From CAIWHR01 sp963781285 (GTDB taxonomy: Bacteria > Pseudomonadota > Gammaproteobacteria > Burkholderiales > Casimicrobiaceae), in contig CAWAFI010000024.1 of the NCBI GenBank assembly GCA_963781285.1, forward strand, positions 62,001 through 126,000: 64,000 bases of DNA, written 5' to 3'. The translations under genes and the position numbers were made by a program. This document shows, one piece after another, positions 8,330-16,985 of the stretch (position 1 is its first letter; each line of letters begins with the position of its first letter). The notes beneath the pieces were generated by a model. That model was not told the origin of the DNA, ran no database searches, and saw only the letters and a program-made list of their open reading frames with translations.

Positions 8330-9373
8330 CTAACGCGGCGCCACTGGCATCGACGTAACGAGCTTGGCCTTGAACACGTCCAGGCTGTCGTTGCCGAAGA
8401 CCATGCTTCGCCGCAGCATCTGCGGAGGGGCAAAGAACGCGTTGCCCCCGGGGGTGACCGTGACGGCGAGGCGCACTCCCTGCCGTTTCAGCTGTTCGAG
8501 GACCGTGTCGGTGACGTCACCGTAGGGGTATGCATATGCGATGCTGCGGATCCCGAGGCGTTCCTGGATTGCGCTGATCGGTGCGTCGACCTCGCGCCGC
8601 ACGCGGTCGCGGTATTTCGATTCGGTCTCATCGGGCAACCGCAGCGCGAGATTCGCGTGCGTCTTCGAATGCGGCTGGATGTCGATCAGCCCCGAGTCCG
8701 CCATCTCTTTCATCTGGGACCAGGTGAGCGCATCGGACGCCCCGATGAAGTCGCTGTATAGAAACACCGTCGCAGGAAACCCATATTTCCTCAGGATCGG
8801 ATAGGCGATTTCGTAGGTCGAGCGATAGCCATCGTCGATGCTGATGACGACAGTCTTCCTGGGGAGCGCTTCCTTGCCGTCGAGAAAGCCGATCAGGCGT
8901 GCCAGCGGCACAACGTGATAGCCATTGCGCGCCAGGTAGTCCATCTGGGCCTCGAAGGCGGCGGAGGTGACCGTGAGTTGGCTGCTCCTGCTCCCGAACC
9001 GGTGATAGCACAGGATGGGGATCGTCTGATACGCCGTGCCATGCACGCCGACGCGGTTGGTCTGGCGGAGCGGTATGACGATGGGCTCGCCCGGGCGGAT
9101 CGCGTCGATGCCGTTGAATTCCGCGATCCACCAGCCCTTGCCACGATCGCCCAGATAACGTTCAGCCAGGTTCGCGAAATCATCGCCGGAACGGGTGACG
9201 ACGACCGCGAAGTCGTTGTCGCGTCCGAGCAGCGGTCCAGCCTCACGCGCGACGGCGGGGACAGAGAGGACCTGACGGGGTGGCGCCTCGACGCATCCCT
9301 GTGCGAGCACGGCCGCGCCGACCAGACATGCGGCCGCTCGGATTCGCCTAAGGCTGATGCGGCGCGGCGGCAT
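8330..9373 (-). CDS. LysM-containing polysaccharide deacetylase lipoprotein (NodB fold)
   Basis: From the ATG at 9373 the protein has 347 residues; an ATG at 9385 is an alternative. A lipobox (GAAVLAQGC) gives a lipidated cysteine. A LysM-like region follows (DFANLAERYLGDRGKGWWIA, then IRPGEPIVIPL). The NodB domain carries the catalytic motifs VVISIDDGYRST (metal and base aspartates), DIQPHSKTHANL (H-x3-H metal ligands) and AYAYPYGDVTD. This family removes acetyl groups from peptidoglycan, chitin or exopolysaccharide. The start overlaps the 3' end of the kinase gene by 26 bases, so the two are almost certainly one transcript. It probably acts in the periplasm on peptidoglycan or an exported glycan. 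Confidence 0.85.
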   Translation of the reverse strand: MPPRRISLRRIRAAACLVGAAVLAQGCVEAPPRQVLSVPAVAREAGPLLGRDNDFAVVVTRSGDDFANLAERYLGDRGKGWWIAEFNGIDAIRPGEPIVIPLRQTNRVGVHGTAYQTIPILCYHRFGSRSSQLTVTSAAFEAQMDYLARNGYHVVPLARLIGFLDGKEALPRKTVVISIDDGYRSTYEIAYPILRKYGFPATVFLYSDFIGASDALTWSQMKEMADSGLIDIQPHSKTHANLALRLPDETESKYRDRVRREVDAPISAIQERLGIRSIAYAYPYGDVTDTVLEQLKRQGVRLAVTVTPGGNAFFAPPQMLRRSMVFGNDSLDVFKAKLVTSMPVAPR

Positions 9374-11009
9374 CGGCCTTCGCATCAAGGCGCGCTTGCG
9401 GTGGTAGAGGGGCCGCGGGCGCAGGAGCATCGTGGCGCGCCTCCAATGCCGCCGCCGTGCGGTCGAACGCGGCGTAGAGTTCGCCCAATTCGTCCTTGCG
9501 CGTGTCCGCAATCCGGTAGTCGTAGCGCCCACTGGCGAGTTCCTCGAGCGAGGTGCGCAGCACCCTGATCGGGCCGGCCAGGCGTCGCGCCAGCAGATAG
9601 GTGCCGCCGGCCACCGCCGCGCTCGTGACCAGCGTCAGAATGCCGAGCAGCACCAGCATCAGGTTGGCGACCGCCGACAGCGGTGCCTCGTAGATGCCAA
9701 GGTGAACCCGGCCGATTTCCTTGTTCTGAAACAGGATGGGCACCGCGAAATCGAGGACGTCGCGCTTATCCGCAATGCGGTGGCTTTGCACCTTGACCTC
9801 GGCGTCGCTCGATGACTTCGCAATCGCGGCGGGCGCCTCGTACTTCTGGTTGACCTGCGCCGCGACATTGCTGCCGCGGACGATGCCCTCGTGATCCACG
9901 ACAAGGATGTAGTTGAAGTCCTGCCGGCCCAGCGTTTCCTGGATGAACACGTCGATCGCCGCCCAATCCTCGGACAGAAGCGGTACCGCATTCTGCGTCG
10001 CGATCAACTTGGCCAGCGACCCGCCATAGCCCTCCACCTGATTCATCATCGCCTGATACTGCTTCTGGTAGAGGACGGTGGCGGTCAGCGTCATCGTCAC
10101 GGCGACCAGCGCGGCCATCATCAGCGCCCAGCGGACGCTGAGCGGAATCCCGCGACCCGAGCCCTTCTTGCTTTCCTCCTCGTTCAACTCGCGCGCGACG
10201 CCGATCAGCGCCTGCGCGAATTCTTCCCCGGTCTGGAAGCGCTTGTCCGGCTGCTTGCGCAGCGAGCGCTCGACGATGCGGCGCAGGCGCAGCGGAATCT
10301 CCGGCCGCATGTTGTCCATCGGCGGCGGATCCGTCTTGGCGATCTTGTAGGCGACGGTAATCACCGAATCGCCCTCGAACGGAACGACGCCCATCAACAG
10401 CTTGTACAACACCACGCCGGCAGAAAACAGATCCGAGCGCGAATCCACCTTGTCGCCGTTCACCTGTTCGGGCGACATGTAGTTCGGCGTGCCGAGCACG
10501 TCGCCCAGCTGCGTATGCTGCGTCACCTCGTTGCCCGCACCATCCATGCGGCAGATGCCGAAATCCGCGACCTTGATCGTCTTGGACTCATCGATCAGCA
10601 TGATGTTGCCCGGCTTGACGTCGCGATGCACGATGCCCTTGCGGTGCGCGTAGTCGAGAGCGCGGGTGAGCTGGATGCCGATATCGACGATCTCCTTGAT
10701 CGACAGCTTCCTGTCGGTGCGGACGAGGTCGCCGAGGGTCATCCCCTCGATGAACTCCATCGCGATGTAGGGTCGCGACTCGTCAACGCCCACATCGAAG
10801 ATCGTGACGATGTTGGGGTGCGACAGCACGCCGGCGGCACGGGCTTCGCGCAGGAACCGGCTGCGGTATTGATCGTTTTCGCTGATTTGCGGCTTCAGCA
10901 GCTTGATCGCCAGCGTCCGATCGATCTCGGGATCGTAGGCCTTGTACACGCGGGCCATGGCTCCCTCGCCGATGATCTCGCGAAGCTGATAACGCCCAAG
11001 CTGTTCCAT
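9348..11009 (-). CDS. Transmembrane Ser/Thr protein kinase with extracytoplasmic sensor and HAMP domain
   Basis: From the ATG at 11009 the protein has 553 residues; longer upstream starts have no support. The kinase domain (about 5-270) has the glycine loop IIGEGAMARVYKAYD, Lys36 in AIKLLK, catalytic HRDVKPGN (Asp130), DFG at 149-151 and activation segment GTPNYMSPEQ. A membrane helix (293-313) leads to a periplasmic domain (about 314-445) with Cache-like features (FNYILVVDHEGIVRGSNVA). A second helix (447-474) and a HAMP domain (about 475-525, DELGELYAAFDR) follow, then a proline-rich tail. The order is reversed from usual: kinase, sensor, then HAMP. The divergent adenylate cyclase at 11214 carries an FHA domain, a reader of phosphothreonine, and so is a candidate partner. 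Confidence 0.9.
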   Translation of the reverse strand: MEQLGRYQLREIIGEGAMARVYKAYDPEIDRTLAIKLLKPQISENDQYRSRFLREARAAGVLSHPNIVTIFDVGVDESRPYIAMEFIEGMTLGDLVRTDRKLSIKEIVDIGIQLTRALDYAHRKGIVHRDVKPGNIMLIDESKTIKVADFGICRMDGAGNEVTQHTQLGDVLGTPNYMSPEQVNGDKVDSRSDLFSAGVVLYKLLMGVVPFEGDSVITVAYKIAKTDPPPMDNMRPEIPLRLRRIVERSLRKQPDKRFQTGEEFAQALIGVARELNEEESKKGSGRGIPLSVRWALMMAALVAVTMTLTATVLYQKQYQAMMNQVEGYGGSLAKLIATQNAVPLLSEDWAAIDVFIQETLGRQDFNYILVVDHEGIVRGSNVAAQVNQKYEAPAAIAKSSSDAEVKVQSHRIADKRDVLDFAVPILFQNKEIGRVHLGIYEAPLSAVANLMLVLLGILTLVTSAAVAGGTYLLARRLAGPIRVLRTSLEELASGRYDYRIADTRKDELGELYAAFDRTAAALEARHDAPAPAAPLPPQARLDAKADAAAPHQP

Positions 11010-11213
11010 AGAGCGATTCCCTGCGACGACGCGCTGCCGCGACAAGCTGGCAGTATGCCAGAAGGTCCCGCGATGACGCGCTGCATTGGCGCCGGCCCGG
11101 CGGCGGAGCGTGGCCGCCGACCGCGAAACGCCGCACGGGTAGCGCCCTGCGGCGCCCGCCGCGTGCGATCTGCGCATGCATTACAATTTCCAGCTTCGCA
11201 CGACCGGTGCCGC

Positions 11214-12101
11214 ATGGAATCCGCCACCCGCAGCCTCGCCATCCTGTTCGCCGACGTCTCGGGGAGCACAAGGCTCTACGAAACCCTTGGCGATGTCGAG
11301 GCACTGGAAACGATCGGCCGCTGCCTCGACATCATCCGGCTGATTTGCGAGGATCATGGCGGGCGGGTGATCAAGACGATTGGCGACGGCTCCATGGCCG
11401 TGTTTCCACTTCCGGCGAACGCCGCGTACGCCTCGATCGCCATGCACGTGGAAATTTCGAAGCAGCGCACCAGCCGCGGCGTGCCCGTTTCCATTCACAC
11501 CGGATTTCACTATGGCCCGATCCTCGGCGGGGACGCCGACGTCTTCGGCGACGCCGTCAATGTCGCGGCACGATTGTCCGCACTGGCCAAAGCCGGTCAG
11601 ACACTGGTCTCCGCGCAAACCTTCGAGGTGCTGTCACCGGCGCTGCGCGCGCGCATGCGCGATCAGGACGTGCAAACCGTCAAAGGCAAGCAGGGGGATA
11701 TCGCCATCTACGAGCTGCTCTGGCAGGAATCGGAAGAGGAACTCACGACGCTGTCGACGCGTCCCGTCGCGCGGCCGGTGCACTTGCGACTCAGCCACGG
11801 CGATCGCACGTTCGAACTGGATCAGACCTCGTCCACGCTTACGCTCGGGCGCGATCCCTCGAGCGACGTCGTCATCGCGGACCGGAAGGCCTCGCGGCTC
11901 CACGCGCGCATCGAGCGCCAACGCGACAAGTTCGTGCTGATCGACCTGAGCTCGAACGGCACTTATTGCAGCGTCGACGGCGAACCCGAGATGCTGTTGC
12001 GTCGCGAACAGCTGATTCTGCGCGGCCGCGGGCGCATCAGCTTCGGGCACCCGCACGCCGAGGACCCCACCGAGTATCTCGAATTCACCTACCTCGACTG
12101 A
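11214..12101 (+). CDS. Class III adenylate/guanylate cyclase with C-terminal FHA domain
   Basis: This is a soluble protein of 295 residues. The cyclase domain (1-170) has the two metal aspartates (LFADVSGSTRLYE, Asp14; TIGDGSMAVF, Asp58) and the dimer-interface motif FGDAVNVAARLSALA with Asn116 and Arg120. An FHA domain (about 188-290) has LTLGRDPSSDVVIADRKASR, His230 and LIDLSSNGTYC, the normal phosphothreonine-binding set. Class III cyclases make cAMP or cGMP; this sequence alone does not settle which. The gene is divergent from the Ser/Thr kinase, about 200 bases away, so the FHA domain probably reads a phosphate placed by that kinase or docks the cyclase to it. No membrane segment is seen. 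Confidence 0.9.
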   Translation: MESATRSLAILFADVSGSTRLYETLGDVEALETIGRCLDIIRLICEDHGGRVIKTIGDGSMAVFPLPANAAYASIAMHVEISKQRTSRGVPVSIHTGFHYGPILGGDADVFGDAVNVAARLSALAKAGQTLVSAQTFEVLSPALRARMRDQDVQTVKGKQGDIAIYELLWQESEEELTTLSTRPVARPVHLRLSHGDRTFELDQTSSTLTLGRDPSSDVVIADRKASRLHARIERQRDKFVLIDLSSNGTYCSVDGEPEMLLRREQLILRGRGRISFGHPHAEDPTEYLEFTYLD

Positions 12102-12131
12102 ACGGGGTAGCGAATGCCGGCCGAACGCTTG

Positions 12132-12635
12132 TCAAAGCGGCGGTATTCGCAGGTTTTGCCCCGGGTAGATCTTGTCCGGGTGCGACAGCATCGGCTTGTT
12201 CGCCTCGAAGATCTTGGTGTACTTGTTGGCGTCGCCGTAGAACTGCTTGGAGATCTTCGACAGCGTGTCGCCCGACACGACCGTGTAATACTGTGCCTCG
12301 GGTGCGCTCTGGTCGACGCTCATCATGTCGTTGACCTTCGCCACGCCGGCGACGTTGCCGGCGCACAGCACGATCTTTTCCCGCGTGGCCTGATCGGGCG
12401 CGACGCCGAACACGCTGGCCACCGTCGTCACACCGTCGAACGTGACCGTGAGACCCGTCGCCGGGAGATTCTGCGCCTTGATGTACTCGAGAATGGCGTC
12501 GCCCGCCGCGTCGTTGGCGGCCTTGAGCTTCGCCTCGTTGCCAGGATCGGCCTTGACCTCCGTCATCGCCGCTTGCGCCTTGCCGCGGCCGAAGAGCTTT
12601 TCCCCTGCTTCCTTGACAAAATCGATCAAACCCAT
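12132..12635 (-). CDS. kbp: BON-LysM protein, Kbp/YgaU family
   Basis: This 167-residue protein starts MGLIDFVKEAGEKLFGRG, has a BON domain in the middle (LTVTFDGVTTVASVFGVAPD, VLCAGNVAGVAKVNDMM), and ends in a LysM domain (YYTVVSGDTLSKISKQFYGD to IYPGQNLRIPP). That length and order match E. coli YgaU/Kbp, a potassium-binding protein whose BON domain changes shape on binding K+. There is no signal peptide. It converges with the FHA-cyclase gene, with 30 bases between the stops. Family assignment is strong; a K+ role is carried over from the E. coli protein. Confidence 0.88.
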   Translation of the reverse strand: MGLIDFVKEAGEKLFGRGKAQAAMTEVKADPGNEAKLKAANDAAGDAILEYIKAQNLPATGLTVTFDGVTTVASVFGVAPDQATREKIVLCAGNVAGVAKVNDMMSVDQSAPEAQYYTVVSGDTLSKISKQFYGDANKYTKIFEANKPMLSHPDKIYPGQNLRIPPL

Positions 12636-12786
12636 GATGAATCTCCAGTCGAATGTTGGAAGACTGACGCGCTAACCGTCGCCGATGAAGTCTGCGTTAG
12701 ACACCTACAGATTACACCCGCTGGGCCGGAGATGACATCTGCGACGCGCGCATATCTCGCCCGATTGGAGGTCTGCGTATTCGCGC

Positions 12787-13554
12787 CTACTGGCTGGCGG
12801 TGATGCCGCCGTCGACGTAGAGGATCTGGCCGGTGATGAATGCCGCGGCCGCGCTGCAGAAGAAAAGCGTGGGTCCGACGACGTCGTCCACTTCGGCGAT
12901 GCGCCCCAGCGGGATGCGCTCGACCAGCCTGCGGTGGATCTCGGGGTCGGTGAGCCAACGACCGGCGAGCGGGGTGCGCACGACGGTCGGCGCGACGCCG
13001 TTGACGTTGATACCGTGTGGCGCGAGCTCCATCGCATGCTGCTTCACGAGCAGCGCGAGCCCGCCTTTGCTCGCGCAATACGCCGAGTGTCCGCGACCGC
13101 GCAAGCCGAGCTGGGCGCGCACTGACAGTTGGTGCACGTGCCGGCCGGCGCGGCCACCGGCGATCTGCACCCGCGCGACCGCCTGAGCGAGAAACATCGC
13201 GGCCTTCAGATTTACGTCGAGGATCTCGTCGAACGCTTCCTCGGTGACCTCGAGCAGCGGCTGCTCGTGTTGGACGCCGAGGCTGTTCACGAGGATGTCG
13301 GGTACACCGTGGCGCTCGGCAAGGGACTCGACCGCCGTGCGGATCGAAGTCGTCGACTTCGCATCGAAGGTGAGGGGGTGCGCCGCTCCGCCCTCGGCCA
13401 CGAGTGCCGAGGCCAGTGCCACCGCCTTCGCCTCATCGCGGCCGCCGATGATCACGGTCGCACCGCGTTGGGAGAGCCCGCGCGCGATCGCCGCGCCTAT
13501 GGCGCCGTAACCGCCGGCGACGAGTGCGATCTTGCCGTCGAATCGTTCGTCCAT
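12787..13554 (-). CDS. Short-chain dehydrogenase/reductase (SDR)
   Basis: This 255-residue classical SDR has the nucleotide motif LVAGGYGAIGAAIARGL, the N-x2-G-type segment ILVNSLGVQ, the catalytic YCASKGGLALL (Tyr and Lys) and the C-terminal end ITGQILYVDGGITASQ. The lack of an acid after the second strand (IIGGRDEAK) suggests NADP(H). It follows livK and livH on the same strand with 24 bases spacing, so it probably acts on the imported compound or its product. The substrate cannot be named. Confidence 0.85.
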   Translation of the reverse strand: MDERFDGKIALVAGGYGAIGAAIARGLSQRGATVIIGGRDEAKAVALASALVAEGGAAHPLTFDAKSTTSIRTAVESLAERHGVPDILVNSLGVQHEQPLLEVTEEAFDEILDVNLKAAMFLAQAVARVQIAGGRAGRHVHQLSVRAQLGLRGRGHSAYCASKGGLALLVKQHAMELAPHGINVNGVAPTVVRTPLAGRWLTDPEIHRRLVERIPLGRIAEVDDVVGPTLFFCSAAAAFITGQILYVDGGITASQ

Positions 13555-13578
13555 GCGCAGTCGGGTACCTACCGACGA

Positions 13579-14499
13579 TCAGACATCGAGCGCGCTCTTC
13601 TTGCCGAACAGCCCCCGGGCGCGCAAGGTCACCACGGCGATGAACAGCAGGTACATGGACAAGAGCGACCACTCTGATGCGTATGCGCCCGAAAGTCCGA
13701 CCACCAGCCCGACCAGGAGTGCGGCCAGTACCGCGCCCCAGAAGCTGCCTACACCCCCCAGAACGATGATCAGGAACGCGGGCACGACCGCGTCGACGCC
13801 GACGTGCGGGCGCATGCCCCAGATCGGCGCCATCACGACGCCGGCGAGAGCCGCCAGCGCCACGCCGAGCCCGAATACGAACCAGCGCAGCCGCGCGAGG
13901 TCGATGCCCAGCGCGCGCACGATCTCGGCATCATGCGCGCCGGCCTTGATGATCGAGCCGAAGGGCGTTTTCTCGAGGAACAGCCAGAGCAAGCCGATCG
14001 CCAGCGCTGCGAACGCGCAGGCGAACACACGGTACTTCGACCAGATCAGGTCGCCGGCCAGAAACGCGCCGGAGATCGCGTCGGGCAGCGGCAATTGCTT
14101 TTCGGTCGATCCCCAGAGCGCGCGGATCGCCTCCTCGAGCACCAGCGCGGCGCCGAACGTGAACAGAAGCCCGTACAACGGGTCCTTGCCGTAAGTGCGC
14201 CGTAGCCCGAGCTCCAGCACCATGCCGACCGCACCGACGACGACCGGTGCGAGCGCAAGCGCGAGCGTGTAGCGCAGGACCAACGGGAGGGCTGCCCAGG
14301 CTTCGACGGGGAGTCCGGCCACCGATGCCGGTGGCGCGGCGATCAGCAGTGCGACGTACATCCCGAGCGCGAAGAACGAGCCGTGCGCGAGGTTGATGGT
14401 CTCCATCAGGCTCACCACCAGCATGAACCCGAGCGCGATCAGCGCGAACAGCAGACCGAGCGCCGCGCCGTTGACGAGGTGGGGGAGGAGGGTGGACAC
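13579..14499 (-). CDS. livH: Branched-chain amino acid-type ABC transporter permease (LivH)
   Basis: This 306-residue polytopic protein has LivH features: the early segment NGAALGLLFALIALGFMLVV, then SLMETINLAHGSFFALGMYV, and the EAA-like loop with IKAGAHDAEIVRALGID. It follows the receptor gene at 14512-15840 with a 12-base gap. The matching second permease (LivM) and both ATPases are on the opposite strand past the regulator at 16042, giving a complete importer. The family moves branched-chain amino acids, urea, short amides and aromatic acids, so the name reflects family rather than proven substrate. Confidence 0.9.
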   Translation of the reverse strand: MSTLLPHLVNGAALGLLFALIALGFMLVVSLMETINLAHGSFFALGMYVALLIAAPPASVAGLPVEAWAALPLVLRYTLALALAPVVVGAVGMVLELGLRRTYGKDPLYGLLFTFGAALVLEEAIRALWGSTEKQLPLPDAISGAFLAGDLIWSKYRVFACAFAALAIGLLWLFLEKTPFGSIIKAGAHDAEIVRALGIDLARLRWFVFGLGVALAALAGVVMAPIWGMRPHVGVDAVVPAFLIIVLGGVGSFWGAVLAALLVGLVVGLSGAYASEWSLLSMYLLFIAVVTLRARGLFGKKSALDV

Positions 14500-14511
14500 C
14501 GGGGTCCGTGC

Positions 14512-15840
14512 TCACACCTCGTACGCCGGGGTCGCCTCGTACGTCTCGAGCTTGCACGCCTTGGGCGCATCGCTGTCCTCCACGTCGGCGGGTTTCGCCT
14601 GCGTCAGGATCTTGAAGATGTCATCCTTCTCGGCCGGCTGGTCGTTGTAGCTCGCCATGTAGATCGTCTGCTGGCACTGGTGTGTCACGGGGTCGATCCA
14701 GGCGTCGAAGTGCTGCATCCGGTCGCGCGCCGTCATCTTCCGCCCTTCGAGCTTCTTGATGACCGCGATGTTGGCCGTCGTGCCGGCTTCCTCGACGCAG
14801 CGCAGGAGCTCGCGCGTCGCGAGATAGCCGTTCAGGTAGACGTTGCCGGGCACGCGGATCGCCATCCCCGGATAGACCTTCTGGTAGTTCGCGACGAATT
14901 CCTTGACCCCCGGCAGGTCGAGCCGCCAATACCAGGTGGTGCCGAACACGCCGAAGATCGCGTCGGGCCCGAGGCCGTACACGTCCGGCCAGTCCTGCTG
15001 GTTGTTGATCCAGGCCATCCGCTTCTGCAGGCCGAGCTGCACGACCTGCTGGCGCAGCGCCTTGATGTCGTCGCCGCCGACCGCGGTCGCCACGACCTCC
15101 GGCTTAAGCTGCTGCAGCTTGATCAGGTAGGACGAGAAGTCGCGCGTGTTCTGCGGGATCATCAGTTCGTCGACGATCTTCGCGCCGTCGGCTTCGGCGA
15201 GCGTGCGGGTCGCCTTAGACGTGTTGTGTCCCCAGACATAGTCGTTGGTCATCAGCACCCAGTTCTTGCCGTTGACCGCGATCGCATTGCGGACGATCGC
15301 CTTGGCGAAGTTGGTGCCGTTGCCGTCCCAGACGAACTTGACTCGATGGCAGTCCTTGCCCGATTCGGTCGGCGAGCTCGAGTTGGTGTTGAAGTAGATG
15401 CAGCCGTATTTTTGCGCGACCTGCGAGATCGCGTTGGCCACGCCCGAGTGCACGCCGCCGATCAGGAAGGCCGCTTCATTGCGCGTGATCATCCGCTCCG
15501 CGACGCGCGAACCTGTCGCCGGCGTGGTCTCGGTGTCCATGTGCAGCGCCTCGATGCGCCTGCCGAGCACGCCGCCCTTGTCGTTGAACTCCTTGATCGC
15601 CATCATCGCGCCGAGGCGCTCCTCGGAACCGGAAGCCGCGTACTGACCCGACGCATCCATCGTGAGACCGATCACCAGCGGCTTTTTCTGCGCCGTCTGC
15701 GCCCACGCATGGTGGACCTTCCAGGGGCCGAAGAAAGTCGCTGCGCCGCCGGCCACGAGCGCAGTGAGTAACGACCGGCGTCGCGCGCCGGTGCGGGGCA
15801 GCGGGAGCTGCGAGTCGTGCAATCGGGTGGAATCGCTCAT
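14512..15840 (-). CDS. Periplasmic substrate-binding protein of a Liv-type ABC importer
   Basis: The 442-residue protein starts at 15840 behind a strong GAGGAGG ribosome site; an upstream extension to 15966 lacks one. The signal peptide begins with an arginine run (GARRRSLLTALVAGGAATFF) and ends near HHAWAQ, which could use the Tat route. The mature part is a type I periplasmic-binding fold: KPLVIGLTMDASGQYAASG, EFNDKGGVLGRRIEALHMDT and AAFLIGGVHSGVANAI. It resembles the urea/short-amide/aromatic-acid receptors (Peripla_BP_5/6) more than classic LivK. It is the first gene of the receptor-permease-SDR set and is probably controlled by the RpiR regulator upstream. Confidence 0.88.
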   Translation of the reverse strand: MSDSTRLHDSQLPLPRTGARRRSLLTALVAGGAATFFGPWKVHHAWAQTAQKKPLVIGLTMDASGQYAASGSEERLGAMMAIKEFNDKGGVLGRRIEALHMDTETTPATGSRVAERMITRNEAAFLIGGVHSGVANAISQVAQKYGCIYFNTNSSSPTESGKDCHRVKFVWDGNGTNFAKAIVRNAIAVNGKNWVLMTNDYVWGHNTSKATRTLAEADGAKIVDELMIPQNTRDFSSYLIKLQQLKPEVVATAVGGDDIKALRQQVVQLGLQKRMAWINNQQDWPDVYGLGPDAIFGVFGTTWYWRLDLPGVKEFVANYQKVYPGMAIRVPGNVYLNGYLATRELLRCVEEAGTTANIAVIKKLEGRKMTARDRMQHFDAWIDPVTHQCQQTIYMASYNDQPAEKDDIFKILTQAKPADVEDSDAPKACKLETYEATPAYEV

Positions 15841-16041
15841 GATGTTTCCTCCTCGAAGACCATGGAACGAAACGTTCCGCTGTGGTGCCGGCGGGTCCGG
15901 GACGGGTCCAATCGGCGGTCGGGACGGGAACGCGTCTTCGCGTTCACGGACGCATGACCGGAGCACGCGACGAGCATCGCGCCCGAATCAGATATTCCAG
16001 CCACGACCATGGTGGAATGCTCGTTCCATTGCCGCCGGCTG

Positions 16042-16887
16042 TCAAGCCTGGCGTCGTCTGCGCCCCGCGGCCCGCCGGCGGCCGGCGAGCGCATAGCCGA
16101 CGCTCATCACCAGCGCTTGTGCAACGCACAACGGCGCGACCAGGGAACGGAACGGCTGCGCGAGGTCGTCTCCGACGTCGAAGCGCACGCGAGCCGGCCG
16201 GGCGAGCGGCGAGACCGGCTGGTCGGTGATCGCGACCACCGGAACGCCACGGCCGGCGCATCCGTCGGCCACCTCGATGACCTCGGGCGAGTAGTTTCGG
16301 AAGCTCGCGACGACCAGGACGTCGCCAGTCCGGATCGCTGCTGCCTGCTGCTTCAGCATGCCGCCGACGTTGTCGAGCAGCAGCGCCGGCAGCTCGAGCT
16401 GCGCGAGCGCATAGGCGAGATAGCTCGCGACCGGGAACGCGCGGCGCTGCGCCAGCACGTGAATCGTGCGTGCTGCGACGAGCAGGGCGCTGGCCTCGCG
16501 CAGCAGCGCTGGGTGGGCATGGTCGCGCAGGCGCTCGAGGTCCGCTATGGCGGCCGCCACGAGTGTCGGGATGACGCTGCCGCGGTCGCGTCCGTCGCGT
16601 CGCAGTTGCTCGATGCGTTCGCGATACGTCGAGGAGCGCGCGACCAGGCGCTCGCGGCAGACGTTCTGCAACTCGGTGAAGCCGCCGAGGCCGAGCGCGT
16701 TGGCGAAACGCACGATCGCCGAGGGCGGCACCTTCGCCTCGCGCGCCACCTGCGCGACCGTGCCGAGCGCGATCTCGTCGGGGCTTTGCAGCGCGAAGCG
16801 CGCGAAGTCCTGCAGGCGCGACGGCAGCTCGGGATACGCCTCGGCAATCGACCGGGCGAGCGCGTCGTAGCGGGTTACGGAGGTCAT
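16042..16887 (-). CDS. MurR/RpiR-family transcriptional regulator
   Basis: The protein has 281 residues from the ATG at 16887; an ATG at 16908 is an alternative. The N-terminal helix-turn-helix (about 15-90) contains LPSRLQDFARFALQSPDEIA and VAREAKVPPSAIVRFANALG, the RpiR HTH signature. The C-terminal SIS domain (about 130-260) has VLVVASFRNYSPEVIEVADG and VPVVAITDQPVSPLA. SIS domains usually bind phosphosugars, but RpiR proteins also control amino-acid and aromatic uptake genes. It sits between the two halves of the importer and faces livM. A palindrome at 16912-16925, just upstream, is its likely operator. Confidence 0.88.
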   Translation of the reverse strand: MTSVTRYDALARSIAEAYPELPSRLQDFARFALQSPDEIALGTVAQVAREAKVPPSAIVRFANALGLGGFTELQNVCRERLVARSSTYRERIEQLRRDGRDRGSVIPTLVAAAIADLERLRDHAHPALLREASALLVAARTIHVLAQRRAFPVASYLAYALAQLELPALLLDNVGGMLKQQAAAIRTGDVLVVASFRNYSPEVIEVADGCAGRGVPVVAITDQPVSPLARPARVRFDVGDDLAQPFRSLVAPLCVAQALVMSVGYALAGRRRAAGRRRRQA

Positions 16888-16911
16888 CGGCACCGGCGGG
16901 CTTGCCAAGGC

Positions 16912-16946
16912 AGAACATTTGTTCTACCGTTGATAACATTAGAACA
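16912..16946. promoter_or_regulatory. Candidate RpiR operator between the regulator and livM
   Basis: A perfect inverted repeat AGAACA-TT-TGTTCT lies at 16912-16925, and a further AGAACA half-site lies at 16941-16946. The stretch is clearly richer in A and T than its surroundings and occupies the short divergent gap between the regulator (start 16887) and livM (start 16986). Position and symmetry support an operator; binding is not shown. Confidence 0.55.
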
Positions 16947-16985
16947 CCGATTCGCCGTCGTTCCAAGCCCCTAGAGCCGCGACCG

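Noticed and set aside
9891..11213. Long plus-strand open frame running into the cyclase
   Set aside because: It is antisense to the kinase gene, whose motifs are unambiguous; cyclase motifs begin only after the ATG at 11214.
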